64,000 nt of DNA from CAVXTF01 sp963701375 (GCA_963701375.1 CAVOZT010000004.1:1116001-1180000), one strand, 5' to 3'; numbered from the stretch's first letter, positions 17,018 through 26,038 are shown. Notes: generated by a model from the letters alone, not told the origin. Program-made: numbers and translations.

Positions 17018-17205
17018 AACAACGTCGCCGCGCGTCCACTACATAGCTCTTCGCGCGCCCAGTACTCGTGAAAACGCGAGAGACCGAGAGACCGAGAGAC
17101 CGAGAGACCGAGAGACCGAGAGACCGAGAGACGTACCTATGTTCCTGTCCCTACGCGCGAACGACGTCGCTCGCTTAAAGGGCAGGCAATCGCGAACAGA
17201 ACGTC
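17018..17205. repeat. Diverged dispersed repeat, copy 2, with inserted minisatellite
   Basis: The stretch matches 13948-14080 in order and orientation: AACGTCGCCGCGCGTCCACTACATAG, then GCGCGCCC, CCTATGTTCCTGTCCC, TACGCGCGA and AATCGCGAAC. The two copies are clearly related but diverged. The 56-base CGAGAGAC tandem array (17077-17132) sits inside this copy only. Confidence 0.5.
17077..17132. repeat. Tandem repeat, seven perfect copies of CGAGAGAC
   Basis: Seven uninterrupted copies of the 8-base unit CGAGAGAC fill these 56 bases. It is non-coding (8 is not a multiple of 3, and no gene crosses it). Perfect identity between units means the array expanded recently and may vary in length between strains. 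Confidence 0.95.
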
Positions 17206-17385
17206 CATCTGCGCCGCGCCTTCGTTGAGCCAGTCGGCGGCCATTGCCGAGATGTCGGCGCGGACGGGCTGCTTGACACATTCAGACACGGCGTCCAACT
17301 GTTCCCCGTACCGCCGGTCCCGGTGTCGACGGTGCGCGCCAATCGCATATCTCGGTCGGACGGTCGGGACCTTATGCTCGTCCAC

Positions 17386-17618
17386 ATGACCGTTGAGTCC
17401 CCTTGGGAAAACGCCTTCACCCAAGACCGCAATGTCCCCGAGTACATAGGGATGACCAGAGCTGAGGCTGAGGACACGCGAGCACGAATCATGTTTCGCT
17501 CAGGGTGATAGACGTTGATGTAAATCCCGATCCTGTGGTCACGGCGGACCTGATGCCCGCGAGGGTGACCCTGCTTATCCGCGACGGGCGAGTGGAGCGT
17601 GCAGGCTTGCTTAACTGA
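17386..17618 (+). CDS. Small protein resembling I78-type proteinase-inhibitor family (frameshifted)
   Basis: The frame starting at ATG 17386 reads MTVESPWENAFTQ through VPEYIGMTRAEAEDT and then goes out of frame near 17475. The sequence continues in the next frame as HVSLRVIDVDVNPDPV, TADLMPARVTLLIRDG and RVERAGLLN to TGA. Together they fit the short actinobacterial I78-like family, which has a Y-x-G-x-x-x-x-E-A start and a D-x-x-P-x-R-V-x-x-x-x-x-x-G end. One indel near 17475 restores about 77 residues. The family name is from memory of the pattern; function in bacteria is unclear. Confidence 0.6.
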
Positions 17619-17802
17619 GCCTCCTGGTCGAGCGTGGGACGACCCGTCGAGTGACCACCCCCATAGCCGGGTTGTCAACCCTCTAACTGTGGGGGAGAAA
17701 TTGAGAGTCGACACTTCGTCCCGCGGTTGAGAAGGAGCGATGCCAACTGCCGACAGGACTGCGAGAGCGCGAGTGGAAGTATCGCTTCTCTAAGCTGAGC
17801 AA

Positions 17803-18489
17803 ATGTCACCGAGCCTCAGACCGATGACCGACGACGAGATTGCGAGGTTCATCAGCATCGACAAGGGGCGGTATGTGCAAGAACGCGTCACCGCCGGGGA
17901 GGCTCCTGAAGAGGCGCGGAGGGTGGCCGAGAAGCAAATGGCCATGCTCTTTCCCAACGGGTCACCAGCTCAAGGTCAGCTCTTCTATCAAGTGATTGAG
18001 GACGACGGTACGGCGGTGGGAATGCTCTGGATAGGGCCACCCATGGGAGAAGAACCTGGAGCGAAGTACTGGGTGTGGAACGTCGAAGTAGATGAGCCTT
18101 ATCGCGGGCGAGGACTTGGACGGGCCACAATGCTGCTCGCAGAAGATACCGCGCGTGCCCACGGTGCAACGGAGCTGCATCTAAACGTGTTCGGGCACAA
18201 CCCCATCGCGCGCCACCTCTACGAGTCGATTGGCTATATGACAAGGACCGTACAGATGAGCAAGTCGCTCACGATAGCCATCGAACTACCGGCGACCATC
18301 TACATCGAACTCATGGACGAGGCCGTCAGCCCCGTTTGGCGACCTGTGAGGGCTCACGTTACAGCTGAAGGTGAGTACATTCTCCCGCTAACTGCACCGG
18401 CGGGAGAATCTTGGGCCATCCCGCCTGGGAGCGTCGTTCGGTGTGAAGCCAGAGTTGACGGGCTATATGCCGTGGAGCGATTGAGATAG
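17803..18489 (+). CDS. GNAT acetyltransferase with C-terminal accessory domain
   Basis: 228 residues. Residues about 1-155 are a GNAT domain: the acetyl-CoA pyrophosphate-binding loop is RGRGLGRAT (about residue 106), followed by LHLNVFGHNPIARHLYESIGY. After KSL at about 158 comes a separate domain of about 70 residues, IAIELPATIYIELMDE ... WRPVRAHVTAEG ... PPGSVVRCEARVDG, which resembles small uncharacterised proteins found alone elsewhere. A likely fusion of an acetyltransferase with a beta-rich accessory module. Substrate unknown. No obvious operon partner. Confidence 0.85.
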   Translation: MSPSLRPMTDDEIARFISIDKGRYVQERVTAGEAPEEARRVAEKQMAMLFPNGSPAQGQLFYQVIEDDGTAVGMLWIGPPMGEEPGAKYWVWNVEVDEPYRGRGLGRATMLLAEDTARAHGATELHLNVFGHNPIARHLYESIGYMTRTVQMSKSLTIAIELPATIYIELMDEAVSPVWRPVRAHVTAEGEYILPLTAPAGESWAIPPGSVVRCEARVDGLYAVERLR

Positions 18490-18963
18490 CGGTGGGCCAA
18501 CCGGTTTAGGTGACAACCCAGGGCCGGTTAGCTCGCCTCCGCGTTTATGAGGGAAGAGATGGAAAGTCAACCACTTCGTCCCACGGTTTCGCAGGTACGA
18601 CAGTCCCCTAGAGCGCTTCAGCAAGGCCACGGCCCGTATGCTTTGAGCAAGCTCGAAGTCTCGGGAGCCGAGGAATCCCGCGAAGAGGTGGCTTGGTCGC
18701 CCCATGAAAACGCGGCGAAGTGTCCATCAACTGCACGCAAGGCGTCAGGGTTTCTGTTCGGCTAAATAGGCTGCCGTCGAGAGGTATCGGAGCGCGCCGG
18801 ATCACCTTGCATGCGACCGAGGGCAACCCATAAGAAACGAGAAAATCGAAATGTGGGTTTGTGTCGATAGACAGGTTTCCGAAATCGGAACATGCTGGAC
18901 CGTTGAGGTAAGCAGCCGATGACGTATACCGGGTGCCCGACGGCCATTCTGAGAGGAGACATC
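18490..18963. other. Intergenic stretch with a short diverged repeat
   Basis: 474 bases without a convincing gene. Around 18556-18590 the sequence GAAAGTCAACCACTTCGTCCCACGGTTT resembles GAGAGTCGACACTTCGTCCCGCGGTT at 17702-17728, upstream of the acetyltransferase gene, so a short repeat flanks that gene on both sides. Nothing else was recognised. Confidence 0.4.
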
Positions 18964-19350
18964 ATGAAGCGCAACTTGAGGTTCGCGGGCGCACTCTTCG
19001 TACTTCTCTCGGGAGCCGCGGCGCTACTTCCAACGTCGGTCGCGTCAGCAGTGGCGACTCCAAAGCTAACTCCCACGATTACGGTCACAGAGCCCGGCGG
19101 TAGTAACGGGCCGTACGTGACCGGTACCGGCTTCACGCCAAACGGAAACTACGTTGTATACGAGTGGGTCAAAGGGGCCATGCATCCGCCGTACTACTCG
19201 AAGGTGAATGGAACGGCTGACTCAAGCGGAAATTTCGCAACGTTTGACAGTTGTGATGGGAACACGGCCCTGAAGATTCAGGCAAAGGACTTAACCACTA
19301 AGGCCAAGAGCAACGTGTGGCCAGCCATGGCATACAGTTGCATCGGCTGA
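18964..19350 (+). CDS. Small secreted protein
   Basis: 128 residues from the ATG at 18964, chosen because GAGAGGAGA lies about 7 bases upstream and a classical signal peptide starts there (MKRNLRFAGALFVLLSGAAA ... SVASA, cleavage near residue 31). The mature part of about 95 residues has two Cys and a beta-strand-rich pattern (TPTITVTEPGG ... YVTGTGFTPNGNYVV) similar in feel to IPT/Ig-like modules of actinobacterial exoproteins. No enzyme motif seen. Confidence 0.75.
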   Translation: MKRNLRFAGALFVLLSGAAALLPTSVASAVATPKLTPTITVTEPGGSNGPYVTGTGFTPNGNYVVYEWVKGAMHPPYYSKVNGTADSSGNFATFDSCDGNTALKIQAKDLTTKAKSNVWPAMAYSCIG

Positions 19351-19572
19351 CGATCCTCTCCGGCGAGCGCTCGCGTGTCGCGCACATTGTCGGAATAGAA
19401 GCGGATCCGCGGGTTCGGTGCCCGCCCGCAAAAGTGCCGATACTGCTCACTCCCGGTTTGCGGTGAACTGGTCTACAGGCCAACCGCCGAAGCAGCGTTC
19501 TCGTTGACAGGTTCCCTCCCTGATGTAACGCTGCAGCACCGTCATCGCGCCCAATCCGCGCGTATTGCGCTC

Positions 19573-19968
19573 CTAGCTGGGCGGAGCGAAGAACTCCAAA
19601 GCGATGTTGTCGGGGTCGCGAAACGACAGACCCGACCCGTAGGCGGCGTCGACGATGCCGCCGTTATCAACCCCTAGGTCGTTGAGCTTTGACTCCCATT
19701 GCTCAAGCTCCGCCCTGTTGGCGCAAGCGAACGATAAGTGGTCGAGTCCCGGTCGCCGTTCGTCAAAGGGTTCAGACCCGTGCGGGTCGGGGAACTTGTG
19801 GATGCCGACGAGAGTCTGGCTACCCAGGAGCCAAACCACATGATGAAATGGCCCGGTGTCTTCGTCGATAACCGGCTCGGCTCCGAAGAGGTTCTGGTAC
19901 CAGGGTCGACTCCGACCAAGGTCTGTAACGGTCAATGCCACATGGGTAACTCCAGGAAACTCAGGCAC
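19573..19968 (-). CDS. VOC-family (glyoxalase-like) metalloprotein
   Basis: 131 residues from a GTG at 19968, preceded by AAGGAGG 5 bases upstream; the longer frame to 20037 is less likely. Typical VOC pattern: HVALTVTDLGRSRPWYQNLF at the start, GLDHLSFAC at the middle and FRDPDNIALEFFAP at the end. The His in HVAL, the His in LDHLS and the Glu in LEFF are the usual metal ligands and are all present. Could be a glyoxalase, dioxygenase or bleomycin-type binding protein; substrate not predictable. Confidence 0.85.
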   Translation of the reverse strand: MPEFPGVTHVALTVTDLGRSRPWYQNLFGAEPVIDEDTGPFHHVVWLLGSQTLVGIHKFPDPHGSEPFDERRPGLDHLSFACANRAELEQWESKLNDLGVDNGGIVDAAYGSGLSFRDPDNIALEFFAPPS

Positions 19969-20021
19969 GGCTACCTCCTTAACCCAGCGGTTCACGATAG
20001 CGGCCCAAACGGTATATCGAA

Positions 20022-20101
20022 TGTCACGATCGCCCAAGGCGAAGACCTATATGGGAAATCGTGACAAGAACGGGTGACCAGCTACATGGGGAATCGTGAC
20101 A
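20022..20101. mobile_element. MITE-like element, copy 3 (80 bp)
   Basis: The ends TGTCACGATCGCCC and GGGGAATCGTGACA are inverted repeats over most of 14 bases. It matches copy 2 at 15937 but lacks about 19 bases of the left inner repeat (between AAGGCGA and AGACCTATATGGG). It lies between two minus-strand genes and does not code. Confidence 0.75.
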
Positions 20102-20126
20102 GCGGGCTAACCCCGTATTCGTGATG

Positions 20127-20684
20127 TCAGGCGGGACCAATCATCCGTTCTGCCGCTTCATGAAGCCGAGTCCGCGTCTCTTCAACTCTTTTCCTGAGAA
20201 AGACCTCGCCCTCGGTGTCGAAGGCATGCTCCAGGTCAACCATCGCCGACCCATGACAGTGGGATGCCGCCTTCACGACGGCTGTGCTGTCTTCGTAGAC
20301 GCGCTCCGCGTCGATGCACGCCCCGATCAGCACATCGGTCTCGCCCCCCACTTCGGTGGTGGTGAGCACAGCCATGGCATCGACCATCACATCGAGTGCA
20401 ATGGCGGCAGCGTCCGAACCCCTGATGGCGAGCGATGACCCGGTGGCTGTGGACGCCGGCATGCTCCCCGTAGATGGTTGCTCGGTACGCAGCGTCTTCA
20501 CCTCCCGGGCAACAGAGGCCACCTCCTTGCGAACGGATCGGTAGTGGCGTCGCACCGTTCTGGTATTGCCGCTCTCCAGGGCTGTACCGAGAACATGTAC
20601 GGCCGCATGGGCGCGATCCAACTTTGAGGCTACAAAGTCGGCCTTCCCACGCCACGACTGTTCGTACGGCTGACTGAGGGTCAT
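20127..20684 (-). CDS. Helical hypothetical protein
   Basis: 185 residues, almost entirely helix-forming, with no signal peptide or membrane segment. AGAAGGGGGAACC lies just before the ATG, which fixes the start. The middle (SDAAAIALDVMVDAMAVL, then ETDVLIGACIDAERVYEDST) suggests a helical bundle. No family recognised. The gene stands alone between MITE-like copy 3 and a VOC gene. Confidence 0.6.
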   Translation of the reverse strand: MTLSQPYEQSWRGKADFVASKLDRAHAAVHVLGTALESGNTRTVRRHYRSVRKEVASVAREVKTLRTEQPSTGSMPASTATGSSLAIRGSDAAAIALDVMVDAMAVLTTTEVGGETDVLIGACIDAERVYEDSTAVVKAASHCHGSAMVDLEHAFDTEGEVFLRKRVEETRTRLHEAAERMIGPA

Positions 20685-20853
20685 TGGTTCCCCCTTCTCT
20701 TAGACCATTAGAGGTGCCCAAAACGGGGTGTCGAGAACCCTCCAAGCCTCCTAGCAGGTCATTCGCTGGCCTGACGTAGCTCTGGCATCGGTCAAAAGTC
20801 GCCCGGGAGGGGGACGCGCCGGGCACTCGTTCCCGTTGTCACTGGTCGGTCAC

Positions 20854-21264
20854 CTATTTGGCGTCATGGAACGGGGGCGTGTAACAGACAGCGACAAGCA
20901 ACCCTTCGGGACTCAAGAGGCGGGCGGTGATCTGGCTCCACGGTTCAGTGCGGGCATCGTGGATGAGCTGATAGCCCTTGGCAGTCAGTTCGGCTGCTGC
21001 GGCGGCGACATCAGGAACCTCGAACTCGATGCTCGCCTGGGGGACTGGGATGTCGGCGGGCCATTCGGTGATGCCAAAACAGGCGTTCGCCGCTTCGGAG
21101 AGGGGCCACAGTCCGAAATGTTTCGTCCCTTCGAGCTTGTGCGTGAACATGTAGTCGCCCTCTTGCCCCTCAAAGGACAAGCCCAAAGCGTCCCGGTAGA
21201 ACGATTGAGCTGCGTCAGTGTCTCGCACGATTGGAGCGACGCTGGCTACGAACTGGACGTTCAT
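20854..21264 (-). CDS. VOC-family protein
   Basis: 136 residues with the VOC/bleomycin-resistance pattern: VASVAPIVRDTDAAQSFYRD at the N terminus, FEVPDVAAAAAELTAKGYQL in the middle and LLSPEGLLVAVCYTP near the end. Metal ligands are not all evident: the first strand has Val-Ala-Pro where a His is usual, and the last has Val-Cys where Glu is usual. It may therefore bind a ligand without metal catalysis. GGAGGTGGAAGACG precedes the ATG. Confidence 0.8.
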   Translation of the reverse strand: MNVQFVASVAPIVRDTDAAQSFYRDALGLSFEGQEGDYMFTHKLEGTKHFGLWPLSEAANACFGITEWPADIPVPQASIEFEVPDVAAAAAELTAKGYQLIHDARTEPWSQITARLLSPEGLLVAVCYTPPFHDAK

Positions 21265-21491
21265 CGTCTTCCACCTCCATAACCGGTAGCTTCAGTGAGT
21301 TCATGTCGTTATACCCGCGCGGCTTCTCAACCAGCCCTTGGTTGAGTCGCCACGGATGTAGCTGCGGCATGGTCCACGACGACTATAGAGATCGATAGCA
21401 CTGCCGTGATCGAGGATGTCAACGAACAGAACCTTCGTACTGAGTTGCCGTCGCTGGACGTGAAGCGTCAGCCGGAGGAACAATAAATGCA

Positions 21492-22430
21492 ATGGCAATC
21501 CCGCTGATGCTCGCTACGCTGACTGACCGTCGGGATTTCGGTGATGATTGGCTACTGGAGCGCAAGCTCGATGGCGAGCGTTGCGTTGCACGCAAAGTGG
21601 GCAGCGACGTCAGGCTCGAGTCGCGTACCGGCAAGGATCTCACTTCCGTCTACCCCGAGGTCCGCGCAGCTGTGGCTGCTCAACCTTCCCGCGACCTACT
21701 CCTTGACGGCGAAGTGGTGGCCTACGACGGTGACCAGACGTCCTTTACCCGGCTCCAACAACGTCTCGGGGTCACCAGTCCGTCTCAACAGCAAGTGGCC
21801 GACTTCCCGGTCGTCTATTGCGTCTTCGACCTCCTCGAGGTTGACGCGGAAGACGTCACCGACCGGCCACTCGTCGAGCGTCGCGCCCGGCTGTTGGAAA
21901 CCGTCCGGCCGAGTTCGTCGTTGCAGCACACTGAGGCCTGGCGCGACGACTCGCAACGGCGGTTCACACTCGCCTGCCGACTCGGCTGGGAGGGACTCAT
22001 CGCTAAGCGCGCCGATGGACCATACGTCTCAGGCCGCTCGAAGGACTGGTTGAAACTGAAATGCCTTTGGGAGCAGGAGCTGGTCATCGGCGGCTATACC
22101 GATCCCGGCGGCAGCCGAACAGACTTCGGTGCCCTGCTGGTCGGTTACTACGACCAGGGCGCGCTTCGCTACGGCGGCAAGGTCGGCACCGGCTATACAA
22201 CGGCGACACTTCGCGACCTCGGTATCCGGCTTCGGAAGCTGGAAACGACCGAGCCAGCGTTTGTGGACGTGCGACCCATCCCCCGTGGTACGCACTGGAC
22301 GCGGCCGGAGCTCGTCGCGCAGATCGGATTTGCCGAATGGACAAGCGACGCTCGGCTGCGCCAGCCGCGCTTTCTCGGGCTCCGTGACGACAAGAACCCG
22401 GCTGAGGTCGTCCGGGAGCGGCCCGAGTGA
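21492..22430 (+). CDS. ATP-dependent DNA ligase (LigC/LigD ligase-domain type)
   Basis: 312 residues, the size of a stand-alone bacterial ATP-dependent ligase. Nucleotidyltransferase motif I is KLDGER with adenylated Lys25. Other motifs are LLDGEVVAY, VFDLLEVD, EGLIAKRADG and DWLKLKC. The C-terminal OB domain covers about residues 195-305 (ELVIGGYTDPGGSRTDFGAL ... AQIGFAEWTSD). It seals nicks using ATP, probably in DNA repair such as end joining or base-excision repair. No Ku or LigD polymerase gene is next to it, so a LigC-like role is as likely as a LigD one. Confidence 0.92.
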   Translation: MAIPLMLATLTDRRDFGDDWLLERKLDGERCVARKVGSDVRLESRTGKDLTSVYPEVRAAVAAQPSRDLLLDGEVVAYDGDQTSFTRLQQRLGVTSPSQQQVADFPVVYCVFDLLEVDAEDVTDRPLVERRARLLETVRPSSSLQHTEAWRDDSQRRFTLACRLGWEGLIAKRADGPYVSGRSKDWLKLKCLWEQELVIGGYTDPGGSRTDFGALLVGYYDQGALRYGGKVGTGYTTATLRDLGIRLRKLETTEPAFVDVRPIPRGTHWTRPELVAQIGFAEWTSDARLRQPRFLGLRDDKNPAEVVRERPE

Positions 22431-22546
22431 ACCTGGGGCGCCGTCGCCCTCGCTTGTGCGATGCCGTAATTGGTGATGGCGTCCTTAAGAAGTGTGAGTC
22501 GGCAGAGATTCTCTAGCACTTTCGATCTCAAGGACCGGAATTATTC

Positions 22547-23278
22547 ATGCGAAGGGGAGACGACGTCTTCGGCCGAGCGCTAATGGACTGGGCACAGGGC
22601 GGGACTGCTACTGAGATCATCGAGCGCGACGACGGTTTCACGGACGTAAGCGCAGGCCACGAGTTGTACGTAGCGCGATTCAAGGACTGGCCTTCGTCAG
22701 AGCGGCGCTCCATTCGCTACGTCCGTGGAAGAGTCATCGACGTTGGTTGTGGCGCAGGAAGAGTCAGTTTGTACCTTCAGCAGCGGGGATTCGATGTCGT
22801 CGGATTGGACGCCTCGCCTCTTGCCATACGGTCAGCCCGATTGCGTGGCGTGAAGCAGGCATGGTGTCTGCCGATCGATGAGCTGTCGAAGAGACTCGAA
22901 CTATTCGATACCTTCGTTCTATTTGGAAATAACTTCGGGCTGTTTGGTACTCCTGAGCGAGTGCGAAGAGCACTCAGCGTGTGGGCCCGCAGCACCAAAT
23001 CCGGCGCTCGTATCTTGGCCGAGAGTACCAATCCGTACTCCGGTGGCGCTCCCGCGATCGATCGAAGTTACTACTGGAAGAACAAACAACAAGGTCGTAT
23101 GCCCGGACAGTTGCGCATACGATCCCACTACCGAGGCCATGTCGGCGCCTGGTCCCATTGGCTCTTCGTCTCGCGCAAGGAGATGCGAATCCTCCTGAAG
23201 GGCACAGGATGGCACCAGGCCAAGATCATCGGAGGACCGCCCACCGATTCGTATGTTGCGGTCCTAGAGAAGGACTGA
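22547..23278 (+). CDS. Class I SAM-dependent methyltransferase
   Basis: 243 residues. The SAM-binding motif I is VIDVGCGAGRVSLYL (about residue 63), followed by FDVVGLDASPLAI with the acidic residue after strand 2, then FDTFVLFGNNFGLFG. The NNFGLFG block and the later SHWLFVSRKEMRILLKGTGW resemble small-molecule methyltransferases of actinobacteria. No Shine-Dalgarno sequence was seen. Substrate unknown. Confidence 0.85.
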   Translation: MRRGDDVFGRALMDWAQGGTATEIIERDDGFTDVSAGHELYVARFKDWPSSERRSIRYVRGRVIDVGCGAGRVSLYLQQRGFDVVGLDASPLAIRSARLRGVKQAWCLPIDELSKRLELFDTFVLFGNNFGLFGTPERVRRALSVWARSTKSGARILAESTNPYSGGAPAIDRSYYWKNKQQGRMPGQLRIRSHYRGHVGAWSHWLFVSRKEMRILLKGTGWHQAKIIGGPPTDSYVAVLEKD

Positions 23279-23380
23279 GAAATGCGAATGACGTGGAAGT
23301 CGTCTGCGATCTCCGGCTGCTCGTAGCTAGGAGCGATACCGGACACATTGCGAGTACCTCGATCAGGTACTATCGAACAC

Positions 23381-25447
23381 ATGTTCGCCTGGATGGAGCA
23401 GCTCAACGAGGCCCAGCGAGCAGCCGTCAGCCATGAAGAAGGGCCGCTCAGGGTCCTTGCTGGTGCCGGAACAGGCAAGACGACCACTCTCTCTGCCCGC
23501 GTCGCGTGGTTGCTTGGCACTGGAACGCCACCGGAACGCCTTCTCCTGCTGACCTTCACGCGCCGGGCGGCGCGGCAAATGCTCGATCGGACCGGTGTGA
23601 TGTTGGCCGCACAACAGAAGGGCGGCCGCTCTGAACCGACGACCAGCCGAGTTATGGGGGGGACGTTTCACGCCATCGCGCACCGAACGCTGCGGAGATA
23701 TTCGCAAGCGCTCGGTATTCCCGAAGGATTCTCAGTTCTGGACCCATCCGATGCGGCAGACGTCATCGACCTCGTTCGAGAGGACGGGTGTTACGCGCAA
23801 TCCTCCAGCCAGCGGTTCCCTCGCAAGGCACTTCTCCTCGACCTCTATTCTCGAGCCGTCAACACCGGGAGGTCTATCTCGACGGTGACCGCGGCGGTGG
23901 CGCCGTGGGCAAACGATGTCGTGGATCAGATAATTGAGATTTGCCGCGGCTACGTTGCCAGCAAACGGGCCGGAGGCATGCTCGATTTCGACGACCTTCT
24001 CTTGCTTTGGAGGGCCGCGGTCCTTGATGATCGATTGGGCACACGGCTCGCTGGTTCGTTCGATCACATATTGGTTGATGAGTACCAGGACGTGAACGGA
24101 TTGCAGGTAGATATTCTGAAGGCACTGCGCAGGACCGACGAACGAATCATGATCGTCGGAGATGATGCACAGGCGGTCTACTCGTTTCGCGCTGCAGAAC
24201 CGCGTCACCTTCTGGATTTCGAACAAATCTTTCCGGGAGCGCGGACTGTAATTCTGAGTACCAACTACCGATCCGGCCAGCAGATTCTTGACGTGGCAAA
24301 TGCCGTAGCTGCTGAAGCGCCAGAGGGGTTCTCCGCCGTACTTCGCTCTGCAAACGCGCAAGCCGGGATCCGCCCCTGCCTTGTCAGATGTGCGGACGAG
24401 GATGCTCAGGTTTCGGCAGTCTGCGAGCAGATACTTGCGCACAGAGAGGAAGACATCCCGCTCAAGGAGCAAGCGGTGTTGGTGCGTGCCGCCCACCACT
24501 CAAATTTGCTCGAACTCGAGCTAGGGCGTCGACGAATTCCGTACGCCAAGTATGGAGGCTTGCGCTTCGTCGAGGCCGCCCACGTAAAAGATCTGCTGGC
24601 AGCATTCCGACTGGCCGACAACGCTTCTGACACGCTGGCGTGGTTCCGGCTCCTGCAACTCCACGAGGGAGTAGGCCCGACAATTGCTCGACGAGCCTTG
24701 GCGGCCCTTGGGTTGAGCGATCCCGACGCCGACCCGATGAACCACCAACAAGTCCTCGACCGATGGCCCAGAGCAGCCGAATTGCTGCCGCCCTCGTCAC
24801 GCTCTCAAGCCGACGGTCTTGTCGCTGCCCTTGCTCGCAGGGACGGGGACCTGGTCGCGCACGCGGAGCGCCTTCGTCTCGTTCTCGTTCCGCTCATTGA
24901 AGCGACATATCCCGATGCGAGCGTTCGTCTGGCCGATTTGGATGCCCTCGTCGCCGGGGCGGCAAAGACCTCGCGGCTCTCAGACATCGCTGCAGACTTT
25001 GCCCTCGAGCCTCCGCTGTCGACATCTGATCTTGCAGGACCTCCCGCAATCGACGAGGACTGGCTGACGATCTCCACTATTCACTCAGCCAAGGGCCTCG
25101 AGTGGAAGGCCGTCCACGTCCTCAACGCCACCGACGGAATGGTGCCGTCGGATATGGCATTGGGATCATCAGAAGGTCTCGAAGAAGAGCGACGCGTCTT
25201 CTATGTGGCCTTAACCCGTGCGCGTAAAGCGCTTCATCTTTACTTGCCGTTGCGTTATCACCAACGGACGCGTGGTCACGATGATGTCCACGGATGGGCA
25301 CAACCTTCCCGATTTTTGTCCGCTCAGGTTCGCTCGAAGTGTGACGAAGTAGTCGTTCAACACGAGTTCGCTTTAGGGGCGTCGGACTCCGTCGGAAAAG
25401 AGGGCTTCGGCAGAGTCGATGCGGATCTCGAGTCGCTCTGGTCGTAG
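23381..25447 (+). CDS. UvrD/Rep-family ATP-dependent DNA helicase (SF1A)
   Basis: 688 residues from the ATG at 23381. Motifs in order: Q motif LNEAQRAAV; Walker A AGAGTGKTT (about residue 28); Ia LLTFTRRAARQM; Walker B ILVDEYQDVNG; III VGDDAQAVYSFR; IV STNYRSGQQIL; V TIHSAKGLEW; VI EERRVFYVALTRAR. This is a complete 3'-5' helicase set. It is shorter than UvrD/PcrA at its C terminus (about 690 against 720-780 residues). Probably acts in repair or recombination. The start at 23348 would add 11 residues without support. Confidence 0.93.
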   Translation: MFAWMEQLNEAQRAAVSHEEGPLRVLAGAGTGKTTTLSARVAWLLGTGTPPERLLLLTFTRRAARQMLDRTGVMLAAQQKGGRSEPTTSRVMGGTFHAIAHRTLRRYSQALGIPEGFSVLDPSDAADVIDLVREDGCYAQSSSQRFPRKALLLDLYSRAVNTGRSISTVTAAVAPWANDVVDQIIEICRGYVASKRAGGMLDFDDLLLLWRAAVLDDRLGTRLAGSFDHILVDEYQDVNGLQVDILKALRRTDERIMIVGDDAQAVYSFRAAEPRHLLDFEQIFPGARTVILSTNYRSGQQILDVANAVAAEAPEGFSAVLRSANAQAGIRPCLVRCADEDAQVSAVCEQILAHREEDIPLKEQAVLVRAAHHSNLLELELGRRRIPYAKYGGLRFVEAAHVKDLLAAFRLADNASDTLAWFRLLQLHEGVGPTIARRALAALGLSDPDADPMNHQQVLDRWPRAAELLPPSSRSQADGLVAALARRDGDLVAHAERLRLVLVPLIEATYPDASVRLADLDALVAGAAKTSRLSDIAADFALEPPLSTSDLAGPPAIDEDWLTISTIHSAKGLEWKAVHVLNATDGMVPSDMALGSSEGLEEERRVFYVALTRARKALHLYLPLRYHQRTRGHDDVHGWAQPSRFLSAQVRSKCDEVVVQHEFALGASDSVGKEGFGRVDADLESLWS

Positions 25448-25723
25448 CAAGACGTACCTGCGACCGAATACCCCCCAGATGGGAGTGTCGGGATCAGATG
25501 GACCAACTCCATCACCTTCCCGAGGGCCGCTGCGGGTTCGAATGCGTCGTCCGCTACGAGGAAAGACCAGGTCAGAAGTGGTGTTGACATCGCTTTCGGC
25601 GACTGCCGGACCTCTCCTTTGCTCACTAGTCACTCCCTCCATTGTGCCCGCTTGTATGCGGGTCCGAACCGTCGTCGGCCGGACGCTCATGAGCAATACA
25701 CCCAGTCCGTATCATCGCCCGCG

Positions 25724-25924
25724 ATGACGACCTCCTCCTTGAGCAACCCGAGCGACCTGAGCAACCCCGACCTTCAAGCCGCCTACGAAAGGGCCAGGGC
25801 GAAGCTCTCACCCTCCTTGGACCCTGACGAGCGAGTAAGGGTCTGGCAAGAGATATGGACGTTCAGCAGGGAACTGGCTCGCCGATACCCCGCTGTGGTC
25901 GAGCCAATATCGCGGGAGTCCTAG
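25724..25924 (+). CDS. Small hypothetical protein, 66 residues
   Basis: ATG at 25724 opens 66 codons: a Ser/Asn/Leu-rich start with a direct repeat of SNPSDLSNPDL, then a helical region (AYERARAKLSPSLDPDERV ... WQEIWTFSRELARRYP). Composition is protein-like, but the ribosome-binding site is weak. The 276 bases before it (25448-25723) contain no recognised gene. Function unknown. Confidence 0.5.
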   Translation: MTTSSLSNPSDLSNPDLQAAYERARAKLSPSLDPDERVRVWQEIWTFSRELARRYPAVVEPISRES

Positions 25925-26038
25925 CCGCGCATCCAGGCTGGGAGCAAGTGCTTCCTGTGTGGGCCCTGACGCCGTGCCTCTGCTGGGATCACTCCAGGAT
26001 ATTGGACGAAGATTGAAAGCGTCGAAAGGCAGGTCGCA

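Noticed and set aside
17175..17714. 179-residue minus-strand frame
   Set aside because: No ribosome-binding site or family, and it runs opposite to the frameshifted I78-like gene, whose sequence is recognisable.
19409..19425. GCGGG-TTCGGTG-CCCGC, like a tRNA T arm
   Set aside because: No acceptor stem, anticodon arm or D arm around it; the loop deviates from TTCRANY.
25525..25550. GCGGGTTCGAATGCG resembling a T arm
   Set aside because: The stem does not pair and no other tRNA parts are present.
25373..25696. 107-residue minus-strand frame downstream of the helicase gene
   Set aside because: Arg-rich, no ribosome-binding site, and it overlaps the 3' end of the helicase gene antisense.
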